A DNA stretch of 64,000 nt from Cyanobacteria bacterium SBLK (GCA_017746715.1 JAGHZQ010000099.1:102515-166514); one strand, 5' to 3'; positions 17,836-26,918 are shown, numbered from the stretch's first letter. Numbers and translations are program-made. Notes: generated by a model from the letters alone, not told the origin.

Positions 17836-20800
17836 TCAAAGAAATTGTTCTGGTAATCCATTTGAGATCCATTGAATTGTTTCAGAAGGCGGCGGAATTT
17901 CTAAACCTTCACTAATAGCGGCAAGAATCAATTGAGCTTGCTGTTCTACTGGAAAATTTTTGGATTCTAATAAACGTTCGTTTGTTGTTTGAGGAGAATA
18001 AAATTGAAACATTACTTTTTCGAGTGATGTTTTCCAATAGTCATAAAGATAAGGCAAAACAATCTGGCGATAAATAGCCGAGCTTGGTTTAAACCAATCA
18101 TAGACACGAGGCATCATACCAAAATGTGTTTTCAAAGTATCTTTAAGTGTTGTATTTGCTTGTAATGTAGCTGATAAATAACCAATTACTTGAAGTGTTT
18201 CAATTTTTATTTTCTTGCAGTAGCGAGCCATCTCTTTAAATGAGCTATTTTGAGAATGTATTTTTTCCATTAAATTCCCTGCAATTTCCCAAGAGTCACA
18301 ATGATTTTCAGAATCTTTGCTTATTGCATAACATAGTTTTGATACGTCTAATGCGTGCGATCTGGCTAAACTAGGTTGATGAATCGCTAGAGTAGCAATC
18401 CGAAAAGTAATAGGGAGCAATCCAGTAGAAAACACAAAATTAATATTATAATTTTCTTGGGTAAATGTATTCAATGGAGTTGCAAGAAAATCGCGAAAAT
18501 TTTCTGGCGTGGCAAGAAGTTCTTGATTTTGATTTACATCGGATACAAAACCCATCAAAATCCCTTCTACCTCTTGAGCTATTTCAAGTATTTGTTCATA
18601 AAGATTTTGCCTTAATAAATTAGGAATAGTACGAAGTAGCAATTCAGGTAATAATGGCAAATAATGATTTTTTCGTGCTATGTTAATACCTTCTAAAGCC
18701 CATTTTAAAGCACGTTCAGAATTGTTGATAGATTCGGCAAACTCAGATAGAAAAGATAAGATCAAAAGTTCTAGTGAATTTTTATAGTGCTTTTCTAAAC
18801 CTATATGATCGAAAAATTTTCCCATTTTAGGAGAGTCTATTATTTTCCCATTTGATGGATCTATAGGAGGATTTTTGGTACGTGAAAACTCTGTAAAATA
18901 CCATAGTATATTACTATAAAGAACAGTCAACGATTGCCAGTATTCGTTTTTGTCTTTACAATTTAAAAGTTTGTCTCCTGCTCGCTCTAAAGGCTCGAAT
19001 GCAGCAGATAAATCACCTGAAAGCCATTTTGCGATCGCTAGTTCTCCCAAGGCTTTTACTAGCCCTGTATCGGGAATTTCTTCAGACTGCTCTGCTAGAT
19101 TCACTGCTTGTTGAGCATATTGAATAGCTAAGTATGGTTCTTGGATGCTGAGAACACGACTTTTCTTAAGTAGAGCATATATAAGCTGTAGTGAATAGTC
19201 TGAAATTCGTTGTTTTAATGCTTCGTCTAACCAAGCTAGAGCGTCTTTATTATGATTGGTATATACATATTGACTCCCCATCTCCTCTCGAATTAAAAAC
19301 TGTACATGAGGATCGTCTGATGCTTTTTTGAGTGCTTCATTAGCAATAGTTAATGCTCTATCGAGATTGTGACAGTATTCAGCTTGTACGCTAATTTTAG
19401 CGCGAACTGCACACGCCCACAAAATCTCTACATCAAGCCTTTCTCCTAACGATTCTAATTCAGTAAGTAAATTTAAAATTTCATTCCAATTTTGCTCATT
19501 CTTTGATTTGTTTACTTCACGAACCAAAAAGTGATTTGACAATACTAAAGACATCTCAGATGATTTATAATTAAAAACCTGTTCTCTCTGTTGAGTTGTT
19601 AATTTTTCTAAAGTTTTCATCCAGTTTCGTAAATCTTCTTTCGTCTGGATTTTTTCAATAATGAACCACATGAATAATTCAAATGGTTCTTTTCTAAGAA
19701 ATTCAAACTCTTCCTCATTTGGTAGTTTTGCATAAGGTAATAATTGTAATACAGTTTGCAAATAAGTGTTTGCACGAGTAAAACCAATCGCATCAAAGTA
19801 TTTATTAATAAGCATAGCAATGGTAGCACAGGCATATATGACTTCTTGTTCTGATATACTTTCAATTAATAAATCTAAATCTTCAACAAGAAAATTTATT
19901 GATTTTCCGTATTTATATCGGCAACTAATTTGCAATCCTCGTAAAATAACTTTAAGTTCAAAATCCATTTGTTGAGGTAAAGGTTGTTCACACCACATGA
20001 ACAGAAAAATTTCATTAGAATTAATTTTTTCGCTTTCATACTCTTCTAGATTTTGAAGAGCTAGCATTAGTATGATTCCGGCTTGATTAAAATTATCAGC
20101 ACTGAAAAAATAAAGAATTGCATCTTGAGCATCATATTGATCTATTGAAGATTGACTAATAATCTCTTCGCCCAGTTTTTGATAACAACGTTTAGATACT
20201 GTTTCAATTAACTCACTCTTTCCCAACTGTTTTATCAATGGAGATACTCTAAATCTATTCTCAGTATCTTTTTGAATCCATAGTCCTGTTAAATCTTTAA
20301 AATGTTGTCTCGGTCGTAATATACTTGGTTCAACAGATGCGATTGTTTGCACATCATCAAAGGAAAAATCACCAATAATTAGACTTAGACGATATAAAAG
20401 TTCTTGACTCTGCGGGTTTTGAATACTCTCAAGTATTCTATCGAATGTTTCATCATCAAGTCCAAAAGTATGTTTGCTTTTGAATAATTGTTCCAGCGTA
20501 TCTATCGTAAATTTCCAATTTTTCTGATGCAAATATCGAGCTATTGCAACCAGTAATGATGGATTTTGCTGGGCAATAGAATTTAAAGGTTTAACTTGTT
20601 CAATGGTCAAAGAAATTGGAGCATCATACGCATTGAAAATTTCTTGTGCCTCAATAGGTTTCAAAAGAGGTACTGCTATAGCCTGAACTAGATTATCACC
20701 TAGGTTTGATTTTATTCTAGGGAGAAGTTCATAAGGACTGGTTGATAATAGACGAACACCTGTTAACTGACACACTTTCGTAAATTGGATAAGACGCTCT

Positions 20801-22122
20801 GAAAAATCATTTTCTGTTGAGAATTTGGGAAGATCGTCAAGGATAACGATTGAACGATCTCCTAATTTTTGACATATCTGTAAATACCATGATTTGTCGA
20901 TTTTGCTTGTTGGCAATTTGGCGATTGTTTGAAAAGTAGAATCTAATCTTATACAAGATTGTTCAAGTGTTAGATCTCGGAAACGAATCCAGATAGAATG
21001 ATCGATAAAATCTTGTTCGAGAAGCGCTCGAGCAAGCAAAATAGCTAATTGTGTTTTTCCCGATCCCGAACTCCCATGAATAGCAGTCCAAGTGCGATCG
21101 AGAACAATTTCAATTAAAGAATTAACAGTTTCTTGTCTTGGACTATAACGGTCTACTTGTGGAGGGATATCTAAAATTGGCTGAGCTACAGTATATTGAA
21201 TTGCTGCATCAATATTGTACTGTTTGGCTAAATTGCGGACTTCTTCACCGATTTGTGATAAACCTTGCTCTACGCGATCGACACGAGACTCAATTGCTTG
21301 AATCAAAATCCCCAGATCATCTAATTTTTTGCGATCGCCTTCGCTTAGTGTGGGTAAGTTAAGCTGCTTTTTAAGTTCTGTAGTGGTAAGTCGCTTGATA
21401 TCAGATTGGCATAATTTTTTAAATACGTGCAAAAATAAGCGTTGATACTTCTCGTGAGCCTCGTTAGAATTATCAGCATATTTTTTCTTTATCAGAATTT
21501 CTCGAATCGTTGGACTAAAACATTTGCTTTCAGTTGCTCCTGTACTCCATTCAATTCTTTGGATCAAATTGAGAATCTCAATATCCTTTGATTCTTCAAG
21601 AAAAGATTTAAAATCATCCCAACTCTCTTGTGGGAGCTTCTGTGGTTTTGTAGTGTTTTTTAGAGTCTCGCGAATTGCTATGATAACTTCATTTTCTGGA
21701 AATTCTTGCTCTAAACAACCTTGACGGATTTTTTCCCATGCTTGGAGACCCGGTATTTTATTGGGTAATTTTGATTTTTGTTCCTTACCTATTTTATTAT
21801 TGGTGGTGAATCGTAAAAGTAAGTTAGCATCTGGATTTGCCTGAAAATGTTCTAGAAAATTTGCAATTGCAATTATTACTTCAGGTGTTTTGAGCGTGAT
21901 TGACTGCTCTCGATGCTTCACTTGTTCAAGGATTCGTTCTCTTTCTTCTGAAGGATTATCCAAAGAGTGAGATATAATATCGATATCCTCTCCACGCTCT
22001 AGCTCTAATATCTGATCGGGCTGCAAATCCAACCATCGTTTGATAGTTTGGTCAACTTGATAAACATATCCTCGGATAGTTGACCAAGCATCTCGATTTC
22101 TGGGTGGAGCAAAATTAGACAT
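17836..22122 (-). CDS. Cap4/DUF4297-like nuclease - STAND NTPase - TPR protein (candidate anti-phage effector)
   Basis: The protein has 1428 residues from the ATG at 22122 (MSNFAPPRNRDAW); an in-frame ATG at 22146 adds eight residues read from a tandem duplication. Residues ~11-110 resemble the Cap4/DUF4297 nuclease: RGYVYQ, ELERGEDIDII (Glu42, Glu45, Asp46), EQVKH (Gln67, Lys69) and NLLLRFTTN, a PD-(D/E)xK-type layout. An NTPase follows, with Walker A GSSGSGKT (~347-355) and Walker B SIVILDDLPKF (~422-430), then a winged-helix-like region (IQNPQSQELLYRLSLI, RFRVSPLIKQLGKSELI). The rest is helical with TPR-like pairs (~880-1200). STAND proteins with this order sense phage proteins and then activate the nuclease. 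The gene is AT-rich and nearly HIP1-free, suggesting acquisition. Avs-like identity is inference. Confidence 0.75.
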   Translation of the reverse strand: MSNFAPPRNRDAWSTIRGYVYQVDQTIKRWLDLQPDQILELERGEDIDIISHSLDNPSEERERILEQVKHREQSITLKTPEVIIAIANFLEHFQANPDANLLLRFTTNNKIGKEQKSKLPNKIPGLQAWEKIRQGCLEQEFPENEVIIAIRETLKNTTKPQKLPQESWDDFKSFLEESKDIEILNLIQRIEWSTGATESKCFSPTIREILIKKKYADNSNEAHEKYQRLFLHVFKKLCQSDIKRLTTTELKKQLNLPTLSEGDRKKLDDLGILIQAIESRVDRVEQGLSQIGEEVRNLAKQYNIDAAIQYTVAQPILDIPPQVDRYSPRQETVNSLIEIVLDRTWTAIHGSSGSGKTQLAILLARALLEQDFIDHSIWIRFRDLTLEQSCIRLDSTFQTIAKLPTSKIDKSWYLQICQKLGDRSIVILDDLPKFSTENDFSERLIQFTKVCQLTGVRLLSTSPYELLPRIKSNLGDNLVQAIAVPLLKPIEAQEIFNAYDAPISLTIEQVKPLNSIAQQNPSLLVAIARYLHQKNWKFTIDTLEQLFKSKHTFGLDDETFDRILESIQNPQSQELLYRLSLIIGDFSFDDVQTIASVEPSILRPRQHFKDLTGLWIQKDTENRFRVSPLIKQLGKSELIETVSKRCYQKLGEEIISQSSIDQYDAQDAILYFFSADNFNQAGIILMLALQNLEEYESEKINSNEIFLFMWCEQPLPQQMDFELKVILRGLQISCRYKYGKSINFLVEDLDLLIESISEQEVIYACATIAMLINKYFDAIGFTRANTYLQTVLQLLPYAKLPNEEEFEFLRKEPFELFMWFIIEKIQTKEDLRNWMKTLEKLTTQQREQVFNYKSSEMSLVLSNHFLVREVNKSKNEQNWNEILNLLTELESLGERLDVEILWACAVRAKISVQAEYCHNLDRALTIANEALKKASDDPHVQFLIREEMGSQYVYTNHNKDALAWLDEALKQRISDYSLQLIYALLKKSRVLSIQEPYLAIQYAQQAVNLAEQSEEIPDTGLVKALGELAIAKWLSGDLSAAFEPLERAGDKLLNCKDKNEYWQSLTVLYSNILWYFTEFSRTKNPPIDPSNGKIIDSPKMGKFFDHIGLEKHYKNSLELLILSFLSEFAESINNSERALKWALEGINIARKNHYLPLLPELLLRTIPNLLRQNLYEQILEIAQEVEGILMGFVSDVNQNQELLATPENFRDFLATPLNTFTQENYNINFVFSTGLLPITFRIATLAIHQPSLARSHALDVSKLCYAISKDSENHCDSWEIAGNLMEKIHSQNSSFKEMARYCKKIKIETLQVIGYLSATLQANTTLKDTLKTHFGMMPRVYDWFKPSSAIYRQIVLPYLYDYWKTSLEKVMFQFYSPQTTNERLLESKNFPVEQQAQLILAAISEGLEIPPPSETIQWISNGLPEQFL

Positions 22123-22170
22123 AAGATAGTTGACCAAGCATCTCAATTCCTTGGAGAAATAAAATTAAAT
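22075..22170. repeat. 50-bp tandem duplication across the STAND gene start
   Basis: GATAGTTGACCAAGCATCTC begins at 22075 and again at 22125, and similarity continues over most of the 50-bp period. The inner copy encodes the first ~15 residues of the protein. The outer copy forms the leader and supplies an extra in-frame ATG at 22146. The outer copy has diverged more and carries GGAG (22153-22156 on the plus strand). Confidence 0.85.
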
Positions 22171-22334
22171 CTATTCTTTGACTTATTATACATTAAAGTT
22201 GATTTTAAAATCATTAAGATCGTATAATTCTCATATCTTAGCGTCATTCTCTCCTCACAATACTGCGATCGCATCCAAAACGCCATGAATAATCCACCCA
22301 ATTAAAAGTGCGATCACTCTTAATTTTGTCATCT

Positions 22335-22517
22335 TTAAATTTGATTATTTTGCTCTTGTAGAGACTGCCAAAATTTTCCTAAAGAACTTTGAACAATTAG
22401 CGATTGATAATATTCAATCTGCTCTTGATAGGTAAGAGAATGAATTTCTTTGTATATCTTCTCTTGAAGATCCGCTCGATGAACTGTAAAATCAAAATCT
22501 AACTCAGTTTTTTTCAC
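22335..22517 (-). CDS. Small conserved cyanobacterial protein, last gene of a four-gene cassette
   Basis: The protein has 60 residues and starts with GTG, 10 bp after the preceding stop. The sequence KKTELDFDFTVHRADLQEKI, then YKEIHSLTYQEQIEYYQ and SSLGKFWQSLQEQ, resembles short cyanobacterial proteins of the form (F/L)DFTxHRxxL...LGxFW known to me only as hypothetical. It is soluble, acidic and probably helical. The frame is intact, in contrast to the first two genes of the cassette. The 188 bp to the STAND gene hold no other gene. Confidence 0.6.
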   Translation of the reverse strand: MKKTELDFDFTVHRADLQEKIYKEIHSLTYQEQIEYYQSLIVQSSLGKFWQSLQEQNNQI

Positions 22518-22527
22518 GTTAGTACTG

Positions 22528-22719
22528 TCAAACCGATAAATTATTCAGAGAATCACGCACTCTCTTTAATCGTTGCTGTTGGCGATCGCTTTCCAATTTC
22601 GCAATCATTTCAGCCAGTTCTAAATTTAACTCTTCCATTGCTAAATGAGTGCGACGTAAATTCGCCAAAAGGCGCTGTCGGGTTGCTAAATCTGGAATGC
22701 GTGCATGAGAATTTGTCAT
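22528..22719 (-). CDS. Small coiled-coil protein, third gene of the cassette
   Basis: The protein has 63 residues. The ATG at 22719 overlaps the stop of the upstream gene (TAATG), so translation is probably coupled. The sequence TRQRLLANLRRTHLAMEELN, then LELAEMIAKLESDRQQQRL, predicts a continuous amphipathic helix. A start four codons further upstream is possible but would overlap the neighbour by 13 bp. The function is unknown. The tight coupling suggests it forms a complex with the product of the neighbouring gene. Confidence 0.65.
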   Translation of the reverse strand: MTNSHARIPDLATRQRLLANLRRTHLAMEELNLELAEMIAKLESDRQQQRLKRVRDSLNNLSV

Positions 22720-23060
22720 TATACGTTCCACTCCAGTTTAACTTCTTGAATGCTGCGTTCCCAAGCTGGAATCCGATTTTGGGTACGGGTTATCGTTTGC
22801 ATTAGCATTTCTATCATACCAGATGTTGCCATTGGTTGAGATTCAGCAATACGAAGTTGTAACGTATTGAATCGGGAAAATGAAGCTGAAGCATCTTCCG
22901 ATATTGTTTTGAGTTCCTCCAAAAATAATAATGTCTCTTCTGTCTCGCCAAAGCGATCGAATCAAATAAATTCAGTCGCTGTTGCTAATTCAACAATCTC
23001 TAATGCTTGCTGTTTTAAACGATTAATGGTTTGCGTAACTTCATCCGAAAGTTTTGCCAT
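22719..23060 (-). pseudogene. Small helical protein gene interrupted by an in-frame TGA
   Basis: Reading from the ATG at 23060 gives MAKLSDEVTQTINRLKQQAL, then EIVELATATEFI, and a TGA at 22962-22964. The same frame then continues as FDRFGETEETLLFLEELKTI down to 22719, giving 113 codons in total if read through. The downstream part is clearly the continuation of the same protein, so this is a nonsense mutation. CGA (Arg) to TGA is the simplest origin. Downstream of the stop no standard ATG occurs before residue ~46, so an active fragment is doubtful. The start lies 2 bp after the preceding gene. Confidence 0.75.
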
Positions 23061-23062
23061 TT

Positions 23063-23305
23063 TTATTGATGTTTTCGATATTTTAAATTAATACGCTCTA
23101 AAGAAAAATCGTCTTGGCAGTACGATCGCCCATATTCCAATGCCTGTAAAAAAGCCGACTCATCCGAAATAGACCCCACAAGGCGATCGTACCAATTATT
23201 AGCGATGGGGGATTGTTCGATCGCACCTTGGTTGAGTTGTTGCTGAAGCTCTGCAAGCGCTTTTTCGAGAACGCTTAAACGCTATTCGACTGTTGGATGT
23301 GACAT
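23063..23305 (-). pseudogene. Small coiled-coil protein gene interrupted by an in-frame TAG at codon 8
   Basis: From the ATG at 23305 the frame reads MSHPTVE, TAG (23282-23284), then RLSVLEKALAELQQQLNQGA, NNWYDRLVGSISDESAFLQA and LEYGRSYCQDD, to TAA at 23063 (81 codons including the stop). Related short cyanobacterial proteins, often next to toxin-antitoxin or other small genes, have the pattern EQRLxxLExxxxxLQxQL...NWxxxxxGSxxDExxFxxxxxxGR. They have Gln where the TAG stands, so CAG to TAG is likely. This is the first gene of the cassette and is expected to be inactive unless the stop is suppressed. Confidence 0.75.
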
Positions 23306-23444
23306 GATTTTTTTGCGCGCGCGATCGCCAAAATCATTATAAGCCCAACAAAGCGATCGCACTCCTCGCCTCAGAATTGCCGATCGCGCCCTAAAATCCT
23401 AGAATTGCAAAGAAATCCCCCAAACCTTCGAGCAAAAATTGGCA

Positions 23445-24239
23445 ATGGAATTAAAAATCGGCTGGTTGTATCCCAAACTCATGAGTACCTATGGCGATCG
23501 CGGTAATGTCATTTGCCTGCAACAGCGATGTCAGTGGCGAGGGATCGATGCGGAGATCGTCCCGATCGATCGCCAAACCGATGCAACTCAATTCGATCTC
23601 GTCGATATTATTGTCGGGGGAGGGGCGCAAGATCGCCAACAAGAAATTGTCATGCGAGATTTGCAAGGGGCAAAAGCCGAGAAATTTCGCGCCAAGATCG
23701 ACGGAGGTACTCCTGGAGTATTTACCTGTGGTTCCCCGCAACTATTGGGCAAATATTACGAACCCGCCCTCGGGCAGCGTATTGATGGGTTGGGTGTTTT
23801 CGATCTCGTCACCAAGCACCCCGGCATCAACGCCCCTCGTTGTATTGGCAATGTGGTGTTAGAAATTACAGCCTCGCCCCTTGCCGAAGAGTTGCGGGAA
23901 ATATTAGGGGAAACCCCCATCGCGATTGGCTTTGAGAATCACGGCGGGCGCACTTATTTGGGCAAAGTTGCCCCCTTGGGCAAAGTCATTAAAGGCTATG
24001 GCAACAATGGCGAGGATGGCTGGGAAGGGGCATTTTACCGCAACGCGATCGCAACCTATTCCCACGGTCCCTTGCTGCCAAAAAACCCCTTTATTGCCGA
24101 TTGGTTAATTCAAACGTCCTTACAGAAAAAGTATCAGGAGGAGACTATTTTAACAAAACTTGATGATTCTCTTGCCTTGCAAGCCAGAAAATCAATGTTT
24201 GCCCGTCTCGACTGTTCCAGTCTGGTCAAAACCCCTTAA
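23445..24239 (+). CDS. gatD: Type 1 glutamine amidotransferase, GatD/CobB-like (lipid II isoglutaminyl synthase subunit)
   Basis: The protein has 264 residues from the ATG at 23445. The opening ELKIGWLYPKLMSTYGDRGN is characteristic of GatD, which supplies ammonia to MurT for amidation of lipid II glutamate. The catalytic Cys95 sits in VFTCGSPQLLG (more usually CGGYQ), and the His207 region is YSHGPLLPKNP. GFENHGGRTYLG is also conserved. The partner Mur ligase gene murT is not adjacent in this window, so pairing must be with a gene elsewhere. The TTG codon two residues upstream is less likely as a start. Confidence 0.8.
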   Translation: MELKIGWLYPKLMSTYGDRGNVICLQQRCQWRGIDAEIVPIDRQTDATQFDLVDIIVGGGAQDRQQEIVMRDLQGAKAEKFRAKIDGGTPGVFTCGSPQLLGKYYEPALGQRIDGLGVFDLVTKHPGINAPRCIGNVVLEITASPLAEELREILGETPIAIGFENHGGRTYLGKVAPLGKVIKGYGNNGEDGWEGAFYRNAIATYSHGPLLPKNPFIADWLIQTSLQKKYQEETILTKLDDSLALQARKSMFARLDCSSLVKTP

Positions 24240-24296
24240 ACTATTGGTATGAGGTCAAAGTTGCCTCAGTTGCCGATCGCAAATTGCACAAAGATC

Positions 24297-24965
24297 ATGA
24301 CCGGACAAGTCTTAGAAAAAAGTGCCGCAAGTCTATTAATTTTAATCTTGCCTTTTGCCTTAATTGTTGTTTTTATTTATTCTGCTTGGCCTTTACTGGT
24401 TGCTGCAATAATATTAGGAATTATTTGGCAAATTTGGCAAACCCGTCATTGGAAACAATGGAGTCAGCAAGTTACTCCTTTTTTCAACGAATTGTTAGAA
24501 GAAAAGCAAGGTTGTATTACCCCTACCGATCTATCTGTCAAAGCAAATTTGAAGGTAGAAGCCGCCCAACGTTTCTTAGAGAAAAAAGCCGTTGAATATG
24601 GCGCGCAACGTAAGAGTTACGACGAAGGGAGTCCCGTTTATTATTTCTTGACGGCGAGTGCTTTGGGGCGTATTTTTGAAGAAAGCGAACCCGATCGCGA
24701 TCGCGATGCCGAAGCCCTGAGTCGTGAGGAAGTTTCCCAACTAACCAACCCCCTCAAACCCACAGAAAGCGATCGCTCAAAAAGTGCATTAATTCAAGCA
24801 GAACTAGCCAAACGCCTTGACGTTCATTCGGGAACCATTAGCAAGCGCAAAAGCGATCCGAGTTTCACCGAATGGAGTAAAAGCAAAGATCCTGAAGGTA
24901 TTGCTTGGAAATATTCCCGCAAGCGGAGACTTTTCCTACCTATAAAACCCGATCTCGCAACTTAG
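24297..24965 (+). CDS. Membrane-anchored protein with winged-helix-like domains
   Basis: The ATG at 24297 (MTGQVLEKSAASLL) gives 222 residues; an upstream ATG at 24249 is also in frame but is followed by an unconvincing leader. Two hydrophobic segments (~10-30 and ~31-47) are followed by a soluble part. The segment CITPTDLSVKANLKVEAAQR resembles a winged helix. A second HTH-like block (QAELAKRLDVHSGTISKRKS) lies near the C-terminus, with a WSKSKDPEGIAWKYS tail. I know such proteins only as cyanobacterial hypotheticals. It follows gatD by 57 bp and may be co-transcribed. A membrane-bound DNA-binding role is inference. Confidence 0.65.
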   Translation: MTGQVLEKSAASLLILILPFALIVVFIYSAWPLLVAAIILGIIWQIWQTRHWKQWSQQVTPFFNELLEEKQGCITPTDLSVKANLKVEAAQRFLEKKAVEYGAQRKSYDEGSPVYYFLTASALGRIFEESEPDRDRDAEALSREEVSQLTNPLKPTESDRSKSALIQAELAKRLDVHSGTISKRKSDPSFTEWSKSKDPEGIAWKYSRKRRLFLPIKPDLAT

Positions 24966-25039
24966 TTATAGCGCGATCGCTTCTCTACTCGAATAAACAT
25001 TGTGCCAACAATGTAAAGAGTTTTCCTAACTCCTATTCC

Positions 25040-26059
25040 TTAATTGTCAAAATAAGCGGGATAAACAAAAGCAAAAGCCGTCGTACTGGGAATAATACGA
25101 CCGTCCATTTCTTCAAAACGCGCGGTTTTCATGGCTGTATCCCAAATAACACGAATTTCTCGACCGTTAAAAGGAACGACTTTTTCGCCAATTTGTTCTA
25201 AATCTCGGTGAGAAAATTGCAAGCTCGCTCCCGAAAAACGATTGTGCGGAGTGTCTTCATTGGCTTCCCAAATGTAGCTTACAATCGTTTTGGGGTGCAT
25301 GGGTTGTTTGTCTTGATTGCGAACGGGAAAGATAATATTGTCGTCCGTGTAGTAGCTGCCGTAAGGATAGGTTTGATAATTGCGAAAATGTCCGGTATCG
25401 GTAGAAAGAACTTTGCTATCGGGATGTTCTCCCAACCATGCCCCTAATGTTGTTTTGATAGCGGGAATGCGATGGAGATTTTGGTTGACATTTGTCCCAA
25501 TAATTCCCATTGCCCAAGGTTGAGAATATAGGGTATCGTCAGTGCGATCGTACATCACCAAACAACTCTGATAGAGTTTGCCAGAAACGCCAAAGGTGGT
25601 TTTGTCGCGATCGAAAACCACGATAGTATCGCACAAGGGGCAATACGTCACTGTAATATTTTCACCGCCAACGGTATCGTTAACAATTTCATGCCAGTTC
25701 ATAATTCCAAAAGGATAAGCCTTTGCTTCCCCATTGATAACGACTCCAATGACCATTTCTTCGGCTTTAAAAGGCGTTGTTTTAACTGTCTCGAACTGGG
25801 GGTCGTCTATACTGGGAATGCCGTCTTTAGGCGGTCCTCCGTTGAGAAGTTCGCTTAAGGCAATGCGACTGGACTCTTCTAGAGAGATCGCTTGCTTGCG
25901 GATGTCGTTAAATTCTTTGTTTTGGTCGTGCAGGTGACTGGTTAAATGAAAATAGCGCAATTTAAAGTTGTCCCACCCTCCTGCATGGACGACGAGACCC
26001 CCACAGCAGATCGCGATCGCGCTTCCCGCACCGAGTACGATCTTGGTAATCTTATTCAT
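25040..26059 (-). CDS. DUF3179 domain-containing exported protein
   Basis: The protein has 339 residues. The N-terminal ~25 residues (KIVLGAGSAIAICCGGLVVH) are a signal peptide or anchor. The DUF3179 region includes VIGVVINGEAKAYPFGIMNW, HEIVNDTVGG, TYCPLCDTIVVFDR and VSGKLYQSCLVMYDRTDDTL, and ends near TAFAFVYPAY. The Cys pair CPLC and conserved histidines suggest metal or redox chemistry, but no reaction is established for the family. The gene is divergent from the SOUL gene, with 201 bp between them. Confidence 0.9.
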   Translation of the reverse strand: MNKITKIVLGAGSAIAICCGGLVVHAGGWDNFKLRYFHLTSHLHDQNKEFNDIRKQAISLEESSRIALSELLNGGPPKDGIPSIDDPQFETVKTTPFKAEEMVIGVVINGEAKAYPFGIMNWHEIVNDTVGGENITVTYCPLCDTIVVFDRDKTTFGVSGKLYQSCLVMYDRTDDTLYSQPWAMGIIGTNVNQNLHRIPAIKTTLGAWLGEHPDSKVLSTDTGHFRNYQTYPYGSYYTDDNIIFPVRNQDKQPMHPKTIVSYIWEANEDTPHNRFSGASLQFSHRDLEQIGEKVVPFNGREIRVIWDTAMKTARFEEMDGRIIPSTTAFAFVYPAYFDN

Positions 26060-26260
26060 CGCAACTTCTGGATAATTCCCTCGAGCTGCCCTTACCTTCT
26101 CGTTTCCAGTTGAGAAAAACCTGAATTTAAACTGAGGAAATTGCTAAGAAACTCCGTTATTGCGATCGCATTGCTAAACATAGAAATTTGGAGCGCTCCC
26201 GATATAGAAAACTAGTGCGCCAATGCTAGACTGGCGAATAAAAGCACTGCCATTCCAGCC

Positions 26261-26875
26261 ATGAAAAAAATTCTCCTCATTTCGGGCATTGTGGCGATCG
26301 CCTTTGCCGGATTGACCTTATGGGTCTATCAAGCCAATAGCGCCCCCCTCCCCGAAGATTTCCCCCCTCCCACCCCCGATGGCACGATCGAAGTCAAGGA
26401 ATATCCTCCCTATCGCGCTGCCAGCTATCGCGATCGCGGACGACTCTCCCAAGCAGCCAGTCGCGCTTTTTCCCCCCTTTTCCAACATATCAGCGCCAAT
26501 AATATTTCTATGACTGCCCCCGTCGAAGCACGTTATCCTAGCAGCACGCTAGATGCGACGACACCGGAGGACATTGGCGAAACCGAGGTGTTTTTCCTCT
26601 ATCGCAATACCGAGACAAACCCCGAAAATGTCACCTCGGATATTCAAATTCGCGATATTCCTCCGATGACTGTAGTGAGTTTGGGATTTCGCGGCGGTTA
26701 CGACTACGAAAATTATGCCGGACGGTTGGCACGATTGAAAGAATGGCTCGAAAGTCATCCGGAGTATGAAATCGCTGGAGAACCGAGACGCTTTTTCTAC
26801 GACGGACCTTTTATTCCCGATGCCCTCAAACGCGGCGAAGTTCAGATTCCCATTCGGCTGCGGGACAATAACTAA
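26261..26875 (+). CDS. SOUL heme-binding family protein
   Basis: The protein has 204 residues. A hydrophobic N-terminus (ILLISGIVAIAFAGLTLWVY) acts as signal anchor. The SOUL domain starts TIEVKEYPPYRAASY and has the family markers ISMTAPVEARY and VVSLGFRGGYDYENYAGRLA. It ends with the FFYDGPFIPDALKRGEVQI tail. Family members bind heme or other tetrapyrroles with low specificity. Location is probably periplasmic or membrane-attached. It stands alone, convergent with aroQ. Confidence 0.9.
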   Translation: MKKILLISGIVAIAFAGLTLWVYQANSAPLPEDFPPPTPDGTIEVKEYPPYRAASYRDRGRLSQAASRAFSPLFQHISANNISMTAPVEARYPSSTLDATTPEDIGETEVFFLYRNTETNPENVTSDIQIRDIPPMTVVSLGFRGGYDYENYAGRLARLKEWLESHPEYEIAGEPRRFFYDGPFIPDALKRGEVQIPIRLRDNN

Positions 26876-26918
26876 TATCAAAGGCCGCCGAGGTGCTGGC
26901 CCGATAATTCAATCTCGA

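Noticed and set aside
22962..22964. TGA as a selenocysteine or recoding site
   Set aside because: No SECIS-like structure was evident, and a neighbouring gene has a TAG of the same kind; nonsense mutation is simpler.
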